The notes below the pieces were generated by a model that was not told the origin of the DNA, made no database searches, and saw nothing but the letters and a program-made list of their open reading frames with translations. DNA of 8,975 bases from Clostridiales bacterium (GTDB lineage: Bacteria > Bacillota > Clostridia > Oscillospirales > Acutalibacteraceae), in the NCBI GenBank assembly GCA_012522615.1, contig JAAYKB010000162.1, positions 1 to 8,975 of the forward strand, read 5' to 3'. Below, one piece after another: positions 4,994 to 8,975 of this stretch. The stretch's first letter is position 1, and every line of letters starts with the position of its first letter. The translations under genes and the position numbers were made by a program.

Positions 4994-6241
4994 TTATCCT
5001 CTCTTCAGCAATACGTCGGTTTCATATTGCTTAACGGTGTCAAACCATGATTCATCCGAAGGCACCTTCTGGGATTCGCAATATTCTTCCCAGATATCTC
5101 CGAACGGGAAGGTTTTCAGCTCCTCCTGAAGCATCATAAGCTCGGTAAATCGGCCCGAATCCTGAAGCTCCTTTAGTTTTTTATTGGGCTGGAGCAATGC
5201 GTAGAGGAGGGCCTTTTGCATATTGCGGGTTCCGATTATCCAAGCCGCGACACGGTTGATGGACGCGTCAAAGAAATCGAGTCCTATCAAAACCTTGTCC
5301 ATGGCGTCGTTGCGCACGATTTCTTTGGCAATCTCCTTCAGCTCGTCTTCAAAGAGCACCACATGGTCCGAATCCCAGCGAACCGCGCGGGTGACATGCA
5401 GGGGAACCTTATCGAAGAAGGCTAGAAGACTCGGGATTTTATCGCTGACCACCTCGGTCGGGTGGTAGTGGCCGTTGTCGAGAAGGACATAGACTCCGGG
5501 ACGGCTTGCGGCATAGCTTAAATAAAACTCGCTGCTGCCCACGGTATATGATTCGACTCCGATACCGAAAACCTTGCTTTCGACACAGTCGATAACCCCG
5601 TCGAGCTTTTCGGCAAATATACGGTCAAGGCTGTCCTTGAGGCGCAGGCGGGGACCGAGACGGTCTGCCGGAGTATCCTTATATCCGTCGGGTATCCATA
5701 CGTTGTTGAGAACCGGACAGCCGAGCTCCTTTGCAATATATGCGGCAATACGGCGGCAGGCGATGCCGTGGTTTATCCAGAAGGTACGGATGGTTTCATC
5801 GGGATTGGACAGGGTAAGTCCGTCGGAAGCCAAAGGATGGCTGAAATAGGTTGGATTGAAGTCAATGCCTATTCCGCGCGACCGGGCATATTCGACCCAG
5901 CGGGCAAAATGCTTGGGTTCAAGATTGTCGCGGTCTACCTTATCCCCGTCAAAAATCGCGTAGCTTGCGTGGAGATTTATTCGCTTTTTACCCGGTATAA
6001 GACTGATTGCCTTGTCAAAATCCGCCATCAGCTCTTCCGGATTACGCGCCTTTCCGGGATAGTTACCCGTGGCTTGAATCCCTCCCGAGAGCGCGGAATC
6101 GGTGTTTTCAAAACCTCCGACATCATCGCCCTGCCAGCAGTGTATGCTGATGGGTTTGTTTGCAAGCGCTTCGAGCGCCGCGTCTACATCGACTCCCAAT
6201 TTGGAATAACGCTGTTTTGCCTGTTCAAATCTGGTACTCAT
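4994..6241 (-). CDS. rhaA: L-rhamnose isomerase RhaA
   Basis: A 415-residue cytoplasmic, metal-dependent enzyme that interconverts L-rhamnose and L-rhamnulose, the first step of rhamnose breakdown. It is close to the usual length (about 419 in E. coli) and the N-terminus carries the family hallmark PISIHCWQGDDVGGFEN (30-46). Metal-site residues are present at the expected offset of four from E. coli: E230 in GVESYTVGS, H258 in LLDNGHYHPTEV, and D290 and D292 in RWDSDH. No truncation or frameshift is seen. The ATG at 6239-6241 has a GGGAGGA site (6251-6257) just past the rhaB stop, 16 bases between genes. It is the second and last gene of rhaBA and is closed by a terminator right after the stop. 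The aldolase gene rhaD does not follow, unlike the E. coli rhaBAD order. Confidence 0.97.
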   Translation of the reverse strand: MSTRFEQAKQRYSKLGVDVDAALEALANKPISIHCWQGDDVGGFENTDSALSGGIQATGNYPGKARNPEELMADFDKAISLIPGKKRINLHASYAIFDGDKVDRDNLEPKHFARWVEYARSRGIGIDFNPTYFSHPLASDGLTLSNPDETIRTFWINHGIACRRIAAYIAKELGCPVLNNVWIPDGYKDTPADRLGPRLRLKDSLDRIFAEKLDGVIDCVESKVFGIGVESYTVGSSEFYLSYAASRPGVYVLLDNGHYHPTEVVSDKIPSLLAFFDKVPLHVTRAVRWDSDHVVLFEDELKEIAKEIVRNDAMDKVLIGLDFFDASINRVAAWIIGTRNMQKALLYALLQPNKKLKELQDSGRFTELMMLQEELKTFPFGDIWEEYCESQKVPSDESWFDTVKQYETDVLLKRG

Positions 6242-6257
6242 ATTTTTAGTTCCTCCC

Positions 6258-7658
6258 TTAAGGATTAATCTCGATTATATCAAAGCTTTTGCGTATTGCC
6301 GCCCGTGCGTCGAACAAGTCTGAGAACTCCCCTGCACGTATCATCTGAGCCATAAGGTTGCCGAGCGCCGTACCCTCGCCGGGTCCGGCAAACACGGGAA
6401 GCCCGGTTTCCTTGGCGGTAAGCGCGTTGAGATACCCGTCCTTGCTCCCGCCGCCGACAATGTGTATACGGGTGTATTTCTTTCCCGTAATCTGCTCCAT
6501 GTTTTTGATCGATTCCGCGTAGCTTTTGGAAAGGCTGGTGTAAACGCATTGCACAACCTCGCCGATGGTTTCCGGAACCCGCTGTCCGGTCTTCCGGCAT
6601 ATATCCTTAACCGCGTCTATCATATTTTTTGGAGCGAGAAAAGCGTAATCGTTGACATCGACATAAGACGGGAAAGCCGCTGACTCCCTTGCCATCTGCT
6701 CAAGCTCTGCAAAGCTGTATTTCTTGTCCAGATTGCGGCGTACGGATTGTATCATCCACAGGCCCATAATGTTTTTAAGATAGCGGAACCTGTAGTTATA
6801 ACCGCCCTCGTTGGTGAAATTCAGCAGTCTGCTTTTTTCGGTTGTAATCGGGTATTCGTTTTCAACTCCTAGAAGGCTCCATGTGCCGCTGCTGATGGTG
6901 ATGGCGTTGTCATCCTGTGCCGGAACGGCAAGAAACGCGCTGCCGGTATCATGTGTCGCTGGAAGCACAACGGTGCAGTTAAAGCCCACCTGTTTTTGTA
7001 TATCTTCTTTAAGCGTGCCGACCTCGGTACCGGGGGCCGCAAGCGGGCGGAAGAGTTTTTCCGGCAATCCGAGCATCTTGATAAGCTCGATATCCCATGT
7101 CTTATCCTTAGCGCTTACCAAACCGGTGGTGGTTGCGTTTGTGTACTCGTTTTGGCATTTCCCAGTCAAAAGGAAGTTGAGATATTCCGGTACCATCAAG
7201 AAATACTCGGCCTTTTCAAGGTGCTCCGGATTTTCCTGTTTAACCGCCATAAGCTGGTATATCGTGTTGAACGGCTGTTTTTGTATGCCGGTTCTTTCAT
7301 AAAGCTGCTGGATGGTCAGATACTTTTCGACAATAGCGTCCATCTTCTCGGTACGGCTGTCCCTGTAGGCGACGCTGTTACCGAGCATATTGAAGCTGCT
7401 ATCCAGTAATACGAAGTCAACACCCCATGTATCAATCCCCATGGTTGCAGGAATCTTTCCGATTTTCTTACAGCTTTTTAATCCCTGCACAATGTTTGCA
7501 TAAAGCTTGTCGGTTTCCCAGCAGAGATGTCCGTTTTTTTCAACCAGATTGTTGTCAAACCTGTGTACCTCTTCGAGGATAATTTTGCCGTTGTCAACCG
7601 AGCCGAGCAGCATCTTGCCGCTGGATGCCCCGAGGTCAACCGCTAAATAATACTGCAT
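6258..7658 (-). CDS. rhaB: Rhamnulokinase RhaB
   Basis: A 466-residue FGGY-family sugar kinase that phosphorylates L-rhamnulose to L-rhamnulose 1-phosphate with ATP in the cytoplasm. The N-terminal ATPase-fold motif DLGASSGK is at 8-15, followed by GIDTWGVDFVLLD (74-86), the typical rhamnulokinase string. The catalytic aspartate is D237 in PATHDTGSAF (233-242). SSGTWSLLG (257-265) and HIVGGGSKDGYLN (399-411) belong to the C-terminal FGGY domain and its nucleotide site. The length is slightly below the E. coli enzyme (about 489), within family range. AAGGAGT at 7665-7671 lies seven bases before the ATG. It is the first gene of rhaBA and has its own promoter, because the AraC-type gene ahead ends in a terminator. 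Confidence 0.96.
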   Translation of the reverse strand: MQYYLAVDLGASSGKMLLGSVDNGKIILEEVHRFDNNLVEKNGHLCWETDKLYANIVQGLKSCKKIGKIPATMGIDTWGVDFVLLDSSFNMLGNSVAYRDSRTEKMDAIVEKYLTIQQLYERTGIQKQPFNTIYQLMAVKQENPEHLEKAEYFLMVPEYLNFLLTGKCQNEYTNATTTGLVSAKDKTWDIELIKMLGLPEKLFRPLAAPGTEVGTLKEDIQKQVGFNCTVVLPATHDTGSAFLAVPAQDDNAITISSGTWSLLGVENEYPITTEKSRLLNFTNEGGYNYRFRYLKNIMGLWMIQSVRRNLDKKYSFAELEQMARESAAFPSYVDVNDYAFLAPKNMIDAVKDICRKTGQRVPETIGEVVQCVYTSLSKSYAESIKNMEQITGKKYTRIHIVGGGSKDGYLNALTAKETGLPVFAGPGEGTALGNLMAQMIRAGEFSDLFDARAAIRKSFDIIEINP

Positions 7659-7690
7659 ATGTATACTCCTTTCGTAAAACCGTTATATCT

Positions 7691-7719
7691 ATTATATAAT
7701 ATTTTCTGATAAAAAAAAG
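7691..7719 (-). promoter_or_regulatory. rhaBA promoter with good -10 and no recognisable -35
   Basis: The minus strand has a perfect TATAAT at 7691-7696, 33 bases before the rhaB ATG, giving a leader of about 26 bases. The -35 position (7714-7719) reads CTTTTT, which is the T-tract of the upstream terminator. A weak -35 fits activation by the neighbouring AraC-type protein. CGTAAA words at 7673-7678 and 7722-7727, and the inverse at 7738-7743, are possible operator half-sites. Confidence 0.6.
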
Positions 7720-7747
7720 GACGTAAATTGAATAAAATTTACGTCCT
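7711..7747 (-). terminator. Intrinsic terminator of the AraC-type gene
   Basis: AGGACGTAAATT (7718-7729) and AATTTACGTCCT (7736-7747) form a perfect 12-bp stem with a six-base loop. On the minus strand it is followed by eight Ts (7718-7711). It starts three bases after the stop codon at 7751, so the AraC gene ends here and rhaB needs its own promoter. The palindrome spans about -34 to -63 from the predicted rhaB start, so it might also bind a regulator. Confidence 0.85.
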
Positions 7748-7750
7748 AAT

Positions 7751-8710
7751 TTAACTGTTTTGACGATATGATTTCGGGGTTGTTTTGTACCTTTCTTTAA
7801 ATATGCGATAAAAATAACTGGTATTGTCATAACCTGAAGCGGCAATGATGTCCTGAACCGATAACCGGCTTTCCCGCAACAGCTTTGCCGCTCTTGCCAG
7901 CCTTTTGGTCTGAAGCAGGTCTTTAAAGGTGCATCCGGTAGATTGTTTTATTATCCTGCTGAGATAAGCCGCAGAAACGTTATAACGCCGGGCTAATTCC
8001 GAGAGATTAACGGCATTGTAATTCTCTTCGATTTCGCGCAAGACGTCAAGCACCAAGGCGTTGGCGCCATGATGCGTCTGTTCAAGCTCAAGACGTCCCG
8101 TATAGCCGAGAAGATACATAAAAAGCAGTCCCATTGTAATCCGGTTAATCTGTCTGTAATTTGACTGCTGATTGAGGATACTCCATATGAGGTTTTCGAC
8201 GATATTTTGAACCGGAAGAATATCAGATACGCGGAAATGCAAGAAGCCTATATCGCCGCCGCTTTGGCGCAGACTGCCTATTAAAAAGTTGCTCAGCAGA
8301 TTATCGGAACCTATCATGGAAAGCGCAACATCGAAAAATTCGGGCAAAACCATAAAGTTTACGGCAATATCGTTCTGTCCAGCACATTCGATAGCATGGC
8401 TGGCGTGCTGGTTTATGAAAAGCAGTTCACCTGTGCCCAGAATCAGCTTTGTTCTATCGTTAATAATATGGGTGGTGCTGCCGCTGCACATATACATGAT
8501 TTCAATATAATTGTGGCGGTGCTTTGGAAAGGGTGCGAATCGGGTATGGGGACGGATGGATATCAGCCGCCCTTTTTCAAGCATCTTTTTGCTGTCGATG
8601 ACCGAATCCCTGCCCGAAGCATAGTTTTCCATATCTACCGTGCTACCCTCAAGGATGCGTTTTTCCTCGTCGGTGACGGCGGCAAGTCTGGCAAGAAGGG
8701 ATTCATTCAT
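7751..8710 (-). CDS. AraC-family transcriptional regulator, probable rhamnose regulator
   Basis: A 319-residue regulator with an N-terminal cupin sensing domain and a C-terminal double helix-turn-helix. The cupin part (about 50-125) includes FPKHRHNYIEIMYMCSG with H64, H66 and E70, then LILGTGELLFINQHASH. The DNA-binding part (about 217-317) has a first helix-turn-helix NLSELARRYNVSAAYLSRIIK (235-255) and a second with the signature SVQDIIAASGYDNTSYFYRIF (284-304) and YKTTPKSYR (308-316). GGAGGTG (8719-8725) is eight bases before the ATG. The start follows the flavodoxin-like stop by 21 bases, so the two are probably co-transcribed. It lies directly upstream of rhaBA in the same direction and probably activates that operon in response to rhamnose. 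Ligand and target are inferred from position only. Confidence 0.92.
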   Translation of the reverse strand: MNESLLARLAAVTDEEKRILEGSTVDMENYASGRDSVIDSKKMLEKGRLISIRPHTRFAPFPKHRHNYIEIMYMCSGSTTHIINDRTKLILGTGELLFINQHASHAIECAGQNDIAVNFMVLPEFFDVALSMIGSDNLLSNFLIGSLRQSGGDIGFLHFRVSDILPVQNIVENLIWSILNQQSNYRQINRITMGLLFMYLLGYTGRLELEQTHHGANALVLDVLREIEENYNAVNLSELARRYNVSAAYLSRIIKQSTGCTFKDLLQTKRLARAAKLLRESRLSVQDIIAASGYDNTSYFYRIFKERYKTTPKSYRQNS

Positions 8711-8731
8711 CTTATTTGCACCTCCGCAAGC

Positions 8732-8975
8732 TTATTTTTCAAAAAGTTGGACCGCCGCCTTTGCCGCCTGCATAAAACTGCTGTCAAGCGGCTCGGATTT
8801 ATCGGCGCCGGTATAATGTATAGTATGTGTGAGTCGGGCATTTATTATTGTCAATACAGGCTTTAACTGTCTTTCGAGCATATCGCTGTCGGTACCGGAC
8901 CCGCATGAAGTAATCAGGATTGCGCGTTTGGATCGTGTGATCGGCGGGCATACGCCGCGTTTAAAACGCGCCGCC
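8732..8975 (-). CDS. Flavodoxin / NADPH-dependent FMN reductase-like protein, C-terminal part
   Basis: Partial gene: 80 C-terminal codons and a TAA at 8732-8734 lie in the window; the start is beyond the right edge. The protein reads AARFKRGVCPPITRSKRAIL, then ITSCGSGTDSDMLERQLKPV, then LTIINARLTHTIHYTGADKS, ending AAKAAVQLFEK. A basic stretch leading into a hydrophobic strand (RAILITSCGS), a helix (DMLERQLKPVL), a second strand (HTIHYTGAD) and a final helix match the last half of the flavodoxin-like fold in small FMN-dependent NAD(P)H oxidoreductases. The flavin-binding loops would be in the missing half. It probably shares an mRNA with the AraC-type gene. A link to rhamnose use is not evident. 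The family call comes from pattern recognition, so it is moderate. Confidence 0.65.
   Translation of the reverse strand, partial: AARFKRGVCPPITRSKRAILITSCGSGTDSDMLERQLKPVLTIINARLTHTIHYTGADKSEPLDSSFMQAAKAAVQLFEK

Noticed and set aside
5768..6268. Long plus-strand open frames opposite rhaA, and similar ones opposite rhaB (6811-7409) and araC (8396-8866)
   Set aside because: All are antisense to genes with textbook motifs; their translations show no family features.
7659..7717. A catabolite-repression (cre) site near the rhaB promoter
   Set aside because: CGTAAAACCGTTATA was compared with the CcpA consensus and does not align without several mismatches.
7636..7845. A 69-codon minus-strand open frame across the araC-rhaB junction
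   Set aside because: It runs through the araC terminator and the rhaB promoter and overlaps both genes out of frame, so it is not a real gene.
1..8975. CRISPR arrays, tRNA or rRNA genes, insertion sequences, prophage or conjugation genes, known riboswitches
   Set aside because: No repeat-spacer pattern, no RNA-gene signatures, no transposase or integrase and no long terminal repeats were seen; gene order looks chromosomal.

Overview
The window looks like a chromosomal segment of a Gram-positive, Clostridia-type bacterium. The reasons are strong AGGAGG-type ribosome binding sites, mid-range GC, intrinsic terminators, an ftsE-ftsX-coiled-coil peptidase-S41 protease gene order typical of Firmicutes, and two perfect Spo0A-box-like heptamers in one intergenic region. 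The exact taxon cannot be read from the sequence. Every convincing gene lies on the minus strand, so transcription runs from high to low coordinates.

In transcription order the right-hand block (8975 to 4936) is a small catabolic region. It holds the C-terminal end of a flavodoxin/FMN-reductase-like protein (cut by the window edge), an AraC-family regulator 21 bases behind it, an intrinsic terminator, then rhamnulokinase (rhaB) and L-rhamnose isomerase (rhaA), followed by another terminator. RhaA converts L-rhamnose to L-rhamnulose and RhaB phosphorylates the product. The aldolase and transporter needed to finish the pathway are not in the window. The AraC protein is the obvious candidate activator, and the rhaB promoter has a perfect -10 but no good -35, as activator-dependent promoters often do.

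The left-hand block (4861 to 1) is a cell-wall/division region. A PucR/CdaR-type transcription regulator stands alone behind a cluster of three good promoter matches. A perfect 16-bp stem-loop and about 400 bases of gene-free DNA follow. Next come ftsE (TTG start), ftsX (ATGA overlap), a secreted coiled-coil M23 peptidase (11-base overlap) and the start of an S41 C-terminal processing protease (12-base gap, cut by the window edge). FtsE hydrolyses ATP inside the cell, FtsX crosses the membrane, and by analogy with EnvC, PcsB and CwlO the coiled-coil hydrolase is the extracellular partner they switch on. Here the M23 catalytic residues are all present, so the partner should itself cut peptidoglycan.

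I see no mobile element, CRISPR array, tRNA, rRNA or clearly novel multi-gene system. The parts most worth a second look are the ftsE upstream region (0A boxes, a plus-strand promoter match and hairpins), the apparently active FtsEX-linked M23 enzyme, and the CdaR-type regulator beside a division operon.
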